A stretch of 64,000 bases of DNA from contig PNKZ01000009.1 of assembly GCA_013822735.1 (NCBI GenBank), positions 62,001 to 126,000 of the forward strand, given 5' to 3'. The notes below the pieces were generated by a model that was not told the DNA's origin, searched no databases, and saw only the letters and a list, made by a program, of their open reading frames with translations. How positions within the stretch are numbered: position 1 is the first letter of the stretch; every line of letters begins with the position of its first letter. This DNA comes from Pirellula sp. (lineage in GTDB: Bacteria; Planctomycetota; Planctomycetia; Pirellulales; PNKZ01). The position numbers and the translations under genes were made by a program. This document shows, one piece after another, positions 8,964 to 18,476 of this stretch.

Positions 8964-9635
8964 ATGTCCGACGTCCATATTGTTTGGCATCAACACAGCG
9001 TCTCCCGGGCCGAGCGTGAAGCGCTCAACGGCCATCGCGGTTGCGTGGTGTGGTTTACCGGCTTGAGCGGTTGCGGGAAGAGCACCGTGTCGAACTTGGT
9101 CGACCACAAACTCCACGCGCTCGGCGTGCATAGCTACGTGCTCGACGGCGACAACGTTCGGCACGGCCTCAACGCGCCGACGGCGCTGCTGAAGCCGACG
9201 TACGGCGACGCATACGCCGCGCGGTTCGGGCTCGGCTTTGGCGCGGAAGATCGCACCGAAAACATCCGCCGCATCGGCGCCGTGGCGCAACTGTTTGCGG
9301 AAGCCGGCCTCGTGACGCTCACGGCCTTCGTGAGCCCATACCGGAAAGATCGCGATGCGGTGCGAGCCGCGTTGGCCCCCGGCGATTTTCTGGAAGTGTT
9401 CGTCGACGCCCCGTTAGAACTTTGCGAGCAACGCGACCCGAAGGGGTTGTATAAGAAGGCCCGGGCGGGGGAGATTCGGGGCTTCACGGGCATCGACGAC
9501 CCTTACGAAGCGCCGGAAAAGCCGGAGCTCCGGCTCGATTCGGCCGCGTACGCCGCCGAGGTGCTGGCAGATCAGGTGATCGCGCACCTTCGGTCTGCAG
9601 GAAAGCTTCCGCCGGCGATGCCGGCAAATGTTTAA
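8964..9635 (+). CDS. cysC: Adenylylsulfate (APS) kinase
   Basis: 223 residues. It phosphorylates adenosine 5'-phosphosulfate to PAPS for sulfate activation. The P-loop GLSGCGKS is at 33-40, [10 protein letters not shown] at 61-70, [13 protein letters not shown] at 99-111, and the APS-binding block SPYRKDRD at 124-131. [20 protein letters not shown] and [12 protein letters not shown] near the end are also conserved. Relative to E. coli CysC there is an insertion of roughly 17-20 residues after VRHGLN (about 71-88, containing [15 protein letters not shown]). No ATP sulfurylase gene is nearby. Confidence 0.95.
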   Translation: MSDVHIVWHQHSVSRAEREALNGHRGCVVWFTGLSGCGKSTVSNLVDHKLHALGVHSYVLDGDNVRHGLNAPTALLKPTYGDAYAARFGLGFGAEDRTENIRRIGAVAQLFAEAGLVTLTAFVSPYRKDRDAVRAALAPGDFLEVFVDAPLELCEQRDPKGLYKKARAGEIRGFTGIDDPYEAPEKPELRLDSAAYAAEVLADQVIAHLRSAGKLPPAMPANV

Positions 9636-9727
9636 ACAAAGCATTTGCTTGACAACACTCCTCGAAATAGGGAGAAAAAGTTGTAGCATCCGCTTCGTAC
9701 GCCCCGCCCCGGTCAAGGAGAGACCCC

Positions 9728-9970
9728 ATGTCGACCGTATCCGCCGTTCTTGTTTGTCGCGAAGTCCAAGCCGTCTTGGATGCCAGCCCGCTGTTTGATT
9801 TGCGTAGCCTGTCCGTCGAAGAAGAAAGCCCCGGCTGCCTGGCGATTCGCGGCATGGTCGGTAGCTTCTATCACAAGCAACTCGCACAAGAAGCGGTCCG
9901 CGCCGTCGCGAAGCAGCTCGACTATCGCGTCGTGAACTACGTGGAAGTGATGGACTCGTTGATTAATTAG
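9728..9970 (+). CDS. Small BON-like domain protein
   Basis: 80 residues. The pattern of one alpha/beta unit, GCLAIRGMVGSFYHKQLAQE, then AVRAVAKQLDYRVVNYVEV, resembles a single BON domain (a phospholipid- or ligand-binding fold), but it lacks the usual signal peptide. A good Shine-Dalgarno (AAGGAG) sits 9 nt before the ATG. A TTGACA at 9649 is present, but no matching -10 box was found. Confidence 0.65.
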   Translation: MSTVSAVLVCREVQAVLDASPLFDLRSLSVEEESPGCLAIRGMVGSFYHKQLAQEAVRAVAKQLDYRVVNYVEVMDSLIN

Positions 9971-9974
9971 TCCG

Positions 9975-10048
9975 TTTAGCCGCGGAGCTCGACTCCGCGC
10001 GAATTGCGTCGATTTCTAATCAAGCGCGGAGACAAGCTCCGCGCTAAA
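9975..10048. repeat. REPIN-like doublet bounded by TTTAGC / GCTAAA
   Basis: Two GC hairpins in inverted orientation, CGCGGAG..CTCCGCG (9975-10001) and GCGCGGAG..CTCCGCGC (10023-10048), with TTTAGC and GCTAAA at the outer edges. It lies between the converging BON-like and giant membrane-protein genes and may also terminate both. Confidence 0.7.
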
Positions 10049-10063
10049 TGGGAATAGCGAGCG

Positions 10064-13000
10064 CTATTCCCACGTCTTCAACTTCTCTACGACGTGGAGA
10101 ATGTCTTCGCGCTTCTTCTCGAACACGGCGAAGAGCGCGATGATCAGCACGCCGGACACGATGCCGACCACGTAGAAGATCCACGTTCGGTCGAGGTTGT
10201 AGCCTGCGTGCCAGATGATGGTCGCCAAGGCGAGCAACAGGAACGTGAGCCCGAGATAGAGAAACGCGCGGATTCGCAAGGCGATGCCCGCGAGCATGCC
10301 GGCGATGGCAAAGGCCGCGAGAACGAGCGGCAAGTACGGCGCTTCGGCCACGCCCGTGAGGAAGATGTCGGCCGTGGACGCGGTGTAAATCACGGCGGCC
10401 GCGCCGTAGCGCAGGGTCGTGGCTTGCTCGGCCGTCATCCTTTTGCGGTTCAAATGTCCGGCGACTAACACGCAGAGCGCCGGCGGAATGAGCCACAGCT
10501 GCGGGTGCTCGAAGAAGCCGAAGCCGTCTTGTCGGCCGAGGAAGTACCAGAGGCCGCCGTTGGCCGCGAGCGTCGCCAGGATGCCGAAGCCGAAGCTCTT
10601 GCGCATCACCGCCAGCGACGCATAGAGCCCGCCGACGAGCAGCAGCACCAGCGAGTAGTGCACCTCGGGCCGGGCCATCCAAAAGCCGACGACCGGCAAC
10701 AGCGGCAAGAACGCGCCGGTGCGCTCCAGCGGTTCGGAGAGGACCAAACGATTGCTGCGGCGGAACAGTTCGCCGAGCGCAACGCCCGCGAAGGCCAAGA
10801 CCATCACCACCAGCGGCCAATAGCGCGCGAACATGCCGGTGAAGAGCCACGGCATCGTCAGGCGAATGTGTAGGAACAACAGCGCGAGAATTACTTCCGC
10901 GGCATATACGTAGCCCGTGCGCCCGCGCTCGCTGAGGCCCAGCGGATCGCGCCCCGGCACGAGCGCCGCGACCAGCGCCGCGGCGAAAAGGCCTACGAGC
11001 GCGGCAATCACCGTAACCAGCGCCGTCGGGCTGATCTCCACCACGCCGTGGTTCACGCGGTATTCATACGCTTCGATCGCGAGCACGCCGCCGAGCACCA
11101 AGCCGGTGACGCCGACGAGCCACGGTACAATCACGCCCGCCGCGGCGGTCCATTCGTTTTCTTTGCGCAAGAGCTTCGAGAACCCGAGGCCGTAGAGCGC
11201 CACGACTCCGGCGAGCGCCGCCGCCGCCGACACGGCCCGATTCAAAAGCTCGCCCGAGGCATGCGGCTCCAACACCGACCACGCCGCCACGACGGCCGCC
11301 GCCGCGCCGAGCCAGAGCGCATGACGTTGCAGCATGCTGCGCCGCTCGCCGCGCGCCAAGAGCCCGACGCTGATCGCGCCGGCCAACACGGCATGCGCCG
11401 CGGCGATGCGCTGTCCGAAATGTTCGAGCTCGAGCACCGACCAAAACGCCGGCACGAGCACGCACACCGCCAACAAGTATGTGGCGGGCACCAGCCAGAT
11501 GCGGCCGGCCGCTTCGTCGTCGTAGCGCTGCGGCATGCGGAGCGCATCGCACAAGCGCCGCAGTCCGGCGCGCCGGCTCCAGAGATAGCTCACGCCGAGC
11601 GCATACGACGCCGTGAACATCATGCCGGTCCAAACGAGCTGCCGCGGCTCCAGGTCGTACAGGTCGAGCACGGTGGCAATCGTCGTGAGACCCGCGAGAT
11701 AAAGCGACGCCACGGCCGCACGGGCCCGAGCATCCCACAAGCAGGAGCCGACAGCTGCAACGAGTGCGATGATCGCGGCGATGACGAGCCCCGTAGGCTG
11801 CGCGTCGAGCCGGCGGCCGTTGAAATCCAATATGAGACTACCGAAGGCGAGCCATGCGGCGACAAATAGCGACGTGAACGCCGCGCAGCGATGCAGCGGC
11901 GGCAACGCGCGCCACGTCGGTCGACTTAGCGCGGCGACGCGCGGCCCGATGAAGCGAAGCTCGACGAAGCACCACAGCGGCGTCGGCAAGGCCCAGGCGA
12001 TGAAGAGCGCCAAGCCGAACGTATCGTCGTTGCGGAACTCCGGGAAGATCCAAGTGCCGAGGTTGTAGAACCAGAAGAGCGTAAGGCCGTAGCAGGTGAG
12101 CGCCGCGGCCGCGTACAACCGCCAGCGCGACCCGACCCAGGCCGCGAGCGCAATCGCGAGCGGTACGAGCAGCAGCGTCACGGCCAAGAATCGCGCGTGC
12201 GGAAGTCGCGCGGTTCCGCTGTGGAACGCGCCAAACACGAAGTGCAGCAGCAACACTTGCGCCGCCGCCAGCGCTAGGAAACCGGCGAAGGTCGACCAGC
12301 GCGCGGCGCTTGCCGGCGGCGCGAAGCGGAAGCGTTCAGAGCGCTCGGCGCACCAGCCGGCCGCCAAGGCGCCATACGCCACGGCGAGCCAACCATCGAC
12401 CAGCGCGCCGGCCGCCAGCAAGTTGCCGGTATCCCAATGCAGCGTGTAGAGCGCCGAGAGGGCCGCGGCTCCGAGCGCCGCGCAGGTCCACGCGGCCGGC
12501 GTGATCGGGCGCCGCATGGCGCGAAAATAGGTCCCGATGGCCAACAGTACGCAAACGAACGAAGCCCAAGCGGCATCGTCGGTCACGGCTGTCGGAATGT
12601 TTTGTACCCGCACCGGCTCGGCCAACAGCGCCGCCACGGAAGCGAGAATCCCCGCCGCGCAGAACGCCCCGGCCAGCGCCGTGAGCGTGGTGAGCCAAGC
12701 TTCGGAACTACGAACTGCGGACTGCTGACTGCTGACTGCCGCCTGTCGCCTAGCGCCTAACGCCCAAGCGACCGAAAACAGCGCCGACACGGCCGTGTTC
12801 AATTGCCCCAGTCGCAACCAGAGGAAGAGATCGAAGCTCAAGCCGGTCGGCGCTTGGGCGAGGATGTACCCCGCCGTCGCGGCCAGGTTCACCACCAGCG
12901 CCGCCGCGAAGCCGAGCGGCGCACTACGGAGCGAAAGTGCGCAGCCGACGAGCGTGCCGGCCACCGCGAGCAGCGGCACCGCGTAACTTACGGCCAGTCC

Positions 13001-16000
13001 GCTGCGAGCAAAGAACGAATTCGGGTCGGGCCCGAGAATGGGAAACGCGACGAGTGCCGAGGCGACAAAGTAAATACTGGTCGCCACGAGCGGCGCGGCC
13101 GCCACGAGCCCGACGACGGTCGACCCGAGCGCGGTCCAATCGGTCCCGTCGTGTTTGGCAAACTTGCGCCCGACAACGCGCGCGAGCGTCGCCGCGCCCA
13201 AGCCGACGGCGGCGATGATGGCGCACGCGAAGAGCGCCGCCATCAATTCCTCCGGCGACGTGAGCCGGAGCGTTTGTTGCAGATCGTTGGGAATGTCGAG
13301 ATAGCGTCCCGCCGAGGTGAGCGCGAGCCCGACGAGGAACCCGATCGGCGGCAGCAGGGCCGTGGTCGTCGCCGTGCCGAACCAAATCCAAGGCAAATCG
13401 CGATCGCGCTCGTGCCACTGCGGCCACGACGCGCGATCGGCCCACGATGCCAACGGTCGCCGGAACCACAGCGGCAACATCAACGCCGGCAGCGCACCGG
13501 CCGAACTCCACAGTAGCGCCGTGGCGGCTGCCGTTTCGACGTCCCAACGTGCGGCAACGAGCGGCGATGCGGCGGCTCCCAGCAGCGCGAGCGCGACGAC
13601 TTTGCTGGTTTGAAACCGCTCCCAAAAGCTCGCCACGACGAGTCCGGCAGCAGCCGCCAACAGCAACCAACCGCCGAGCGCTCGGGCCGGCTCATGCGGA
13701 ATTTCCGCAATTTGGAACTCGGTGATCGCCGGCGTCCAGCGCGGCTCGGGCGGACGGAACGTGCGGACCGAAAGCTCTTGGCACGCGCCCGGCACGACGG
13801 CATACAGCGCCAGGGCGACCGCGAGTAAGCCCGCCGCTCGAGCCGCTAAGCGATCGACCGAAGGAGATGCGCAAACCACGACGGCCCAACGGCTCGCGGC
13901 TGCGCGGCGCTTAAGGAACAGCCGGAGCGCGAGCCAGCCGGCACCGAAGGCGAGCGTCGTCAGGCCGAACGCTTGGAGCGCCCGGGGGTCGACGAGCGGC
14001 GAATAACCGTCGGCGAGTTCATACCAACGCTGTCGGGCCAAGTAGTGGTGAACGAGGTTGCCGAGCGCGACCAGCGCGGCGATTTGGAAGAGCGCGAACC
14101 AAGCGACCGAGCAGGTCAGCAGGAATAGCGCTCCCCAGCAACCGGCCAGCCACGCCGTATAAGCGGCTGCCTGGAGCGGTGCGCCGTGCAGCATCGCGTG
14201 CAACACCAGCGGCACGGCGAGCACGCTGGTGATCGCAGCGCCATGGCCAAGCGGTTCTCCGACCGCTTCACGCCAACGCGCGCCGCCGCGCCGAGCGAAT
14301 GTTGCCGCGAGGAGAGCAAGCGAGGCATGCGACAGGAAGATGATCGGCCAGACATTTTCGAGCGAGAAGTGTTCGAAGTATCGATAGCGGAGCGCTTGCA
14401 CGAGCGCGCCCCACAGCAATACGGCGCCGACATACGCAGCTTCGGCGCGTCCGGTCGCTCCGGCGACGACCACGGCTCCGACCGCGTACAGCGCGAACAG
14501 GTGCGCGGCATAGAACGGATCGCCGGGGACACGGAAGCTGAACACGGCGAGCAAGGCGATACTCGCGCCGGCAACGAGCCCGGCCGCCGCGGCATACCAC
14601 GGACTCGCGGCGTGCGCGGCACCGAGCAAACTAAATTCCTCACGCGTCGCTTCCGGGTGCTTAAACGGCGCCGTCGCCGTGATTCGTCGCAGGAGAAGGG
14701 AGACGGCGGCAAAGAGCACTACCGGAATCACCAAGGCCGTGCCGCTCGCGCCGGAAACGAGCGCGTGCAGCGCCGCATGGACATCGGTGCCGTTCCATGC
14801 GAGTCGACCTTGCCACACATGTAGGCCGACGAGATAGGCGGCCGCCCCACAGAGCGCCGCCGGGAGATGGGCCGCGCCGATGCCGCTACCCGTGCTATTG
14901 CTGCTACGCAGTGCCACCCAAGTGAACACCGCGGCATTGACCAGCGCGACGGGGAGCATTCCGGCAGGGATCGGCCACGCGACGGCGACGGCCGCCGTCA
15001 TGGCGCCCATGCCTGCCACGGCCAAGGCGGTGCCGGCGATCCGTTCCTTGAGCAGCTCGGGGTCTTGCAGCCGTCGCCACAGTAACAACCCGGCGGCCAA
15101 GAGCGGGGCGGCCAACATGCTTGCCAGCGGAGCGAGGCGCGCGAGCGTCAGGGTGAATTGTTCCGACTTCGCCAGCAGCAGCCCGAGCGGCAACAGCGCG
15201 GCAAAGAGCGTCGTCCCGACGACTTGAAAGAGCAGGTTCGCTTCCCGTTCGCCGCATTCTTCGGAGCGCCCGAGGCGGCGGAGTTGCAGCCCGACGGGGA
15301 GCGCGAAGCCGACGACCGGCGGCAGGCCGAGCGCCCACAAAAGGGGCGAACCCATTTCGGCGCCGGCGAAGCGGCGGACGATGAGTTGCCACGCCGAGCA
15401 GCCGATCAAGGCGACGGCCACCGGCAGCGCCGCGCTCGGCACGACCACGAGCGCGGCCTGATAGGTGAGCCAAGCGAAGAGAGCGAGCGAAGCGAATTCG
15501 CCGCCGAGCGTCAGGGCATCGGTCGGCGGGTTTTCGAGCGTGAAGGCGGCGATCGCTAAAAAATTCAGCGGCACCAACAGCATGCTGATCAGCAGCAGGC
15601 CGTGCGTCGTGGTCGGCAAGCGCCACCGGCGATGCACATAGAGCCCGATGCCGAAGAGCGCCGCGGTGACGCCGTTGAACAGGCTGAACTTGAGGAGCGG
15701 ACGCTCGGCGATCTGCTGCCAGAAGCTGAGCACTAGCGCAATGGAGGAACAGAGAATCAGCAAACCGCCGATGAGCTCTCCCCAGCGGATATTTTTCTCT
15801 TCGAGGAAGGAGGCGAAGAGCTTGCGCGGAGGGGGCGAGGGGTGAGGGGTGAGGGGTGAAGAAGTGTTCGCCGTGTTGTTTGAGGCGCGCGGTTGTGGTT
15901 CTTTCGCATCCTCGGTGCGGCGCGAGGCGACGTAGGCGGCGACGCGCTCCGGCACTTCTTTCGGTGCGTCTTTCGGTTCCGTTTGCGGCGCTGCCGCGAC

Positions 16001-16588
16001 GGGCATCGGCGGCACGGGGGCGACCGGCTCCACGGGCGCAGCGGGCTGTGTCGCACTGGGCTGTGTGGCACTGGGCTGTGTGGCACTGGGCTGCGGCGCA
16101 ATCGGTTCCGGCGCGAGCTTCACCGGTTCGAGCGCGGCTTCCGGTTGTTCGGTAGTCGTTGCCGCTGCGGCGTCGGGCGCCAACGGAATCGGAGCGACGG
16201 TCGCCGCCGGAGTTGCAGATGATGCCGTGGGCGCGCCGTCGAACGTTTGCTCGAGCGTTACGTACGTCGCTTGGTCGAGCCAGCCCATGCCGAAGAAGCG
16301 CTTCGCCGAACGTCGCAGCGCCGCCAGCGCGATCGCGCGGCGATTCTTGTCCGACGTCGTCACGTTCGGCCAACCGCAGGTTTGGCACGTCTTCAGATCG
16401 CTTAAGAGCGGCGTCGTACAGATCGGGCAGGTTTCGACGGTCGTTGCGGCAGGCGCAAGGGCGTTGCGAGCCGTCGGTGCAGCGGTGCCCGTGATGGCGC
16501 GCAACACCGCCGCGGCAGCGACCCAGATGCCGTGCCCAATGGCGGCAAACGCCGCGAGACCCAAGAAGAAAAAGAAGATCGCTTCCAC
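10064..16588 (-). CDS. Giant multispanning membrane protein with N-terminal zinc ribbon
   Basis: 2174 residues from a GTG start at 16588. A hydrophobic segment (4-30) is followed by a four-Cys zinc ribbon, CPIC at 54-57 and CQTCG at 68-72. A Pro/Ala/Thr-rich linker (about 100-265) contains several copies of TQPSA, and several dozen membrane segments then run to the C-terminus. The first of these, in ELIGGLLILCSSIALVLSFW, recalls DUF2157-type membrane proteins, but overall I recognise no family. There is no catalytic motif, so transport, lipid handling and structural roles are all possible. Two linkers are built from intergenic repeat words (12705-12770 and 15835-15866). It ends FEKKREDILHVVEKLKTWE on the cytoplasmic side. 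Confidence 0.88.
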   Translation of the reverse strand: MEAIFFFFLGLAAFAAIGHGIWVAAAAVLRAITGTAAPTARNALAPAATTVETCPICTTPLLSDLKTCQTCGWPNVTTSDKNRRAIALAALRRSAKRFFGMGWLDQATYVTLEQTFDGAPTASSATPAATVAPIPLAPDAAAATTTEQPEAALEPVKLAPEPIAPQPSATQPSATQPSATQPAAPVEPVAPVPPMPVAAAPQTEPKDAPKEVPERVAAYVASRRTEDAKEPQPRASNNTANTSSPLTPHPSPPPRKLFASFLEEKNIRWGELIGGLLILCSSIALVLSFWQQIAERPLLKFSLFNGVTAALFGIGLYVHRRWRLPTTTHGLLLISMLLVPLNFLAIAAFTLENPPTDALTLGGEFASLALFAWLTYQAALVVVPSAALPVAVALIGCSAWQLIVRRFAGAEMGSPLLWALGLPPVVGFALPVGLQLRRLGRSEECGEREANLLFQVVGTTLFAALLPLGLLLAKSEQFTLTLARLAPLASMLAAPLLAAGLLLWRRLQDPELLKERIAGTALAVAGMGAMTAAVAVAWPIPAGMLPVALVNAAVFTWVALRSSNSTGSGIGAAHLPAALCGAAAYLVGLHVWQGRLAWNGTDVHAALHALVSGASGTALVIPVVLFAAVSLLLRRITATAPFKHPEATREEFSLLGAAHAASPWYAAAAGLVAGASIALLAVFSFRVPGDPFYAAHLFALYAVGAVVVAGATGRAEAAYVGAVLLWGALVQALRYRYFEHFSLENVWPIIFLSHASLALLAATFARRGGARWREAVGEPLGHGAAITSVLAVPLVLHAMLHGAPLQAAAYTAWLAGCWGALFLLTCSVAWFALFQIAALVALGNLVHHYLARQRWYELADGYSPLVDPRALQAFGLTTLAFGAGWLALRLFLKRRAAASRWAVVVCASPSVDRLAARAAGLLAVALALYAVVPGACQELSVRTFRPPEPRWTPAITEFQIAEIPHEPARALGGWLLLAAAAGLVVASFWERFQTSKVVALALLGAAASPLVAARWDVETAAATALLWSSAGALPALMLPLWFRRPLASWADRASWPQWHERDRDLPWIWFGTATTTALLPPIGFLVGLALTSAGRYLDIPNDLQQTLRLTSPEELMAALFACAIIAAVGLGAATLARVVGRKFAKHDGTDWTALGSTVVGLVAAAPLVATSIYFVASALVAFPILGPDPNSFFARSGLAVSYAVPLLAVAGTLVGCALSLRSAPLGFAAALVVNLAATAGYILAQAPTGLSFDLFLWLRLGQLNTAVSALFSVAWALGARRQAAVSSQQSAVRSSEAWLTTLTALAGAFCAAGILASVAALLAEPVRVQNIPTAVTDDAAWASFVCVLLAIGTYFRAMRRPITPAAWTCAALGAAALSALYTLHWDTGNLLAAGALVDGWLAVAYGALAAGWCAERSERFRFAPPASAARWSTFAGFLALAAAQVLLLHFVFGAFHSGTARLPHARFLAVTLLLVPLAIALAAWVGSRWRLYAAAALTCYGLTLFWFYNLGTWIFPEFRNDDTFGLALFIAWALPTPLWCFVELRFIGPRVAALSRPTWRALPPLHRCAAFTSLFVAAWLAFGSLILDFNGRRLDAQPTGLVIAAIIALVAAVGSCLWDARARAAVASLYLAGLTTIATVLDLYDLEPRQLVWTGMMFTASYALGVSYLWSRRAGLRRLCDALRMPQRYDDEAAGRIWLVPATYLLAVCVLVPAFWSVLELEHFGQRIAAAHAVLAGAISVGLLARGERRSMLQRHALWLGAAAAVVAAWSVLEPHASGELLNRAVSAAAALAGVVALYGLGFSKLLRKENEWTAAAGVIVPWLVGVTGLVLGGVLAIEAYEYRVNHGVVEISPTALVTVIAALVGLFAAALVAALVPGRDPLGLSERGRTGYVYAAEVILALLFLHIRLTMPWLFTGMFARYWPLVVMVLAFAGVALGELFRRSNRLVLSEPLERTGAFLPLLPVVGFWMARPEVHYSLVLLLVGGLYASLAVMRKSFGFGILATLAANGGLWYFLGRQDGFGFFEHPQLWLIPPALCVLVAGHLNRKRMTAEQATTLRYGAAAVIYTASTADIFLTGVAEAPYLPLVLAAFAIAGMLAGIALRIRAFLYLGLTFLLLALATIIWHAGYNLDRTWIFYVVGIVSGVLIIALFAVFEKKREDILHVVEKLKTWE
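12705..12770. repeat. Word repeat inside the giant gene (GGACTGCTGACTG type)
   Basis: Tandem degenerate ACTGCTGACTG words followed by GCCTAGCGCCTAACGCC words. They are translated in frame as the linker RRQAAVSSQQSAVRSSEA between membrane segments. Such words normally lie between genes. Confidence 0.65.
15835..15866. repeat. GGGGTGA tandem words inside the giant gene
   Basis: Three direct GGGGTGA units, translated as SSPLTPHPSPPP in the N-terminal linker. The same word, read as CCCCTGAC, lies upstream of the PII gene (23208-23235) and after the glycosyltransferase stop (45164-45190). Confidence 0.65.
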
Positions 16589-16635
16589 TACCGACCGCCG
16601 TTCCTAAATCGCAAATGCGCAGGCGCGCAGAACTC

Positions 16636-16783
16636 CCCCGAAGTAGTGTAGCTTGCTGAATCGGGGGCGGTCGGAGTCGTAAAACGCCTTGAAAACGGGT
16701 ACTTCAAGGAAGGGTGGCTGGGGCTGAGCCGTAGGCGAATCCCCGGAGAACTGGGGCATCACTTCGTTCTGCCCCAGGCACCC
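16636..16783. repeat. Nested inverted repeats between the giant gene and the alcohol dehydrogenase gene
   Basis: CCCCCGA (16636 on) pairs with TCGGGGG about 25 bp later. A second element has arms GGGTGGCTGGGGC (16712-16724) and GCCCCAGGCACCC (16771-16783), with one mismatch and a CCCCGG/GGGGC pair nested inside. It fills most of the 221-bp gap between two same-strand genes. Confidence 0.6.
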
Positions 16784-16809
16784 GACGTCGCGAGTCTTAG
16801 AAAGTCGAT

Positions 16810-18015
16810 CTAATACGCCGCTTCGAGGATCGCGCGGAAGTCTTCGAGCGTCGGGACGCGGGGGTTCACGCGGATGACCCGTTTGATTGCGAACGCTTTC
16901 TCGGCGAAGCCGGCGAGTTGTTCCGGTTTCGCGCCGATTTCGCGCAGGCGGTGCGGGATGCCGACGGCCGTGCGGAGCCTTTCGACTTCCGTGATCGCCG
17001 CTTCGGCGGCGGCCGTTTCGTCGAGGCCGGCGATGTTTGCGCCGAGCAGTTCGGCGATGCGCGCGAACTCGCGCTTGCGCGGCGGCATGTTGAAGCGCAT
17101 CACGTAGGGGAGCAGGAGCCCGTTGCCTGCGCCGTGCGAACAATGCAACACCGCGCCGAGCGGATATTCCAAAGCGTGCACGATCGCGACGCCGACGTTT
17201 GAGAAGGCCATGCCGCCGAGCACCGCGGCGAGCGCCATCCCTTCGCGGGCCTCGTAATCATCGGGCGCGTCGCAGGCCCGCACCAAATGTTTGCCGCAGA
17301 GCGTGATCGCCTTCTCGGCCAGCATATCGCCGAACGGATGCCGGCCTTGGTAGGTGCTGCGCTCTCCTTCCGGGAGCGGGAACGCGGCGTTATCGACGGC
17401 CGTGAACGCTTCGATCGCGTGCGTCAGCGCGTCGATGCCGCTATCGGCCGTGACCTTGCGCGGGCAGGTGAGCGTCAGCTCCGGGTCGACCAGCGCCAAT
17501 CGCGGGCGCAAATAGTTGCTGAGGATGCCGACCTTCACGCCGGCGGCCTTATCAGTGAGCACGCTCGCGGCGCTCACTTCGCTGCCGGTGCCCGAGGTGG
17601 TGGGGACGCAGATGAGCGGCATCACCGGGCCGGGGATTTTGTCTTCGCCGAGATAGTCGCGCACGTGGCCGGAATGCGTGATGACGGCCGCCGTGATTTT
17701 GGCGAGGTCCATATTGCTGCCGCCGCCGAGGCCGAGCACGCCGTCGGGCCGGAAGCGGCGCGCTTGTTCGAGTACCGCATCGACGAGATCGAGCGACGGC
17801 TCCGGCTCGCCCCCGTCGAACGTTTCGACGGCAATGCCCGCCGCCAAGAGCGGCTCGCGCACCGTGGCAAGAATGCCGGCCTGCTCCAAATGCTTATCTG
17901 TGACGAGCAATAGCCGCGCGACTTTGAGTCGCTCGAGCTGCTCGGGCAACTGCCGCACGGCCGAGCGCCCAAAGAGCAACTGCCCGGCGGTATGGAAGGT
18001 GAAGGTGGTGCGCAT
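16810..18015 (-). CDS. Iron-containing alcohol dehydrogenase
   Basis: 401 residues, the family's normal size. The NAD-binding GLGGGSNMDLAK is near residue 95, and VPTTSGTGSEVSAASVLTD follows near 140. Metal ligands expected in the family are visible as the Asp/His pair in SGIDALTHAIEAF and the two His in VHALEYPLGAVLHCSHGAGN. The group III (iron-activated) enzymes interconvert alcohols and aldehydes using NAD(P)H; the substrate is not predictable here. It appears to be a single gene. Confidence 0.93.
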   Translation of the reverse strand: MRTTFTFHTAGQLLFGRSAVRQLPEQLERLKVARLLLVTDKHLEQAGILATVREPLLAAGIAVETFDGGEPEPSLDLVDAVLEQARRFRPDGVLGLGGGSNMDLAKITAAVITHSGHVRDYLGEDKIPGPVMPLICVPTTSGTGSEVSAASVLTDKAAGVKVGILSNYLRPRLALVDPELTLTCPRKVTADSGIDALTHAIEAFTAVDNAAFPLPEGERSTYQGRHPFGDMLAEKAITLCGKHLVRACDAPDDYEAREGMALAAVLGGMAFSNVGVAIVHALEYPLGAVLHCSHGAGNGLLLPYVMRFNMPPRKREFARIAELLGANIAGLDETAAAEAAITEVERLRTAVGIPHRLREIGAKPEQLAGFAEKAFAIKRVIRVNPRVPTLEDFRAILEAAY

Positions 18016-18134
18016 AGGCTAGGACCTTTAGAGACGATGCGATCAAGGGCGGACGAATCCGAATGTACGCGACACGCCGGCGAGCGTCGAGCCGTGAGGC
18101 CGACGTGTCTGCGATCTTAGCCGGCGTGTAGGAT

Positions 18135-18323
18135 ATGGGAATGAGAAACGAACCGGTTCCGAGCGTGCCCGCCGATTTGGTCAGTCGTCTACGTCAAGCG
18201 ACGGGCTGGCCCCTTAAAATCTGCGCACAAGCTATCGCAGAAGTCCCGGAAGATCATCGCATCGTGTTCGTCGAACAGATCGAGCGTGGGGAGAAACGAA
18301 TCGGTCCGCCTGGTCCAAAGTGA
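18135..18323 (+). CDS. Small protein with UBA/EF-Ts-like helix bundle
   Basis: 62 residues. LVSRLRQATGWPLKICAQAIAE resembles the UBA-like N-terminal module of elongation factor Ts (LRxxTGxxxxxCxxAL). The rest, EDHRIVFVEQIERGEKRIGP, is a charged helix. Either the ATG at 18135 or the one at 18141 could be used, each with a weak ribosome site. It lies between two minus-strand genes. The function is unknown, and an adaptor or ribosome-linked role is only a guess. Confidence 0.5.
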   Translation: MGMRNEPVPSVPADLVSRLRQATGWPLKICAQAIAEVPEDHRIVFVEQIERGEKRIGPPGPK

Positions 18324-18342
18324 CCGATGTTCCGACTTGTTT

Positions 18343-18440
18343 CCCCTCACCCTATCCCTCTCCCGCGAAGTTCGACCAGCTGTGACCGACGTCGCGCCGC
18401 GGGCGAGGGGACCAAACAGGGATTGTTGGTTGGGCGTTGA
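18343..18440. repeat. CCCTCACCC-type inverted repeat
   Basis: CCCCTCACCCTATCCCTCTC with an opposing GCGGGCGAGGGGACC arm about 50 bp on. It lies between converging genes. Confidence 0.5.
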
Positions 18441-18476
18441 CTTGCTTGCGTCAATATCTCGTCGCGCCAAGTCGGG

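Noticed and set aside
9649-9654. TTGACA as a promoter -35 box of the BON-like gene
   Set aside because: No acceptable -10 box at 15-19 bp spacing.
16604-17143. Minus-strand frame overlapping the alcohol dehydrogenase
   Set aside because: Shadow of the dehydrogenase in another frame.
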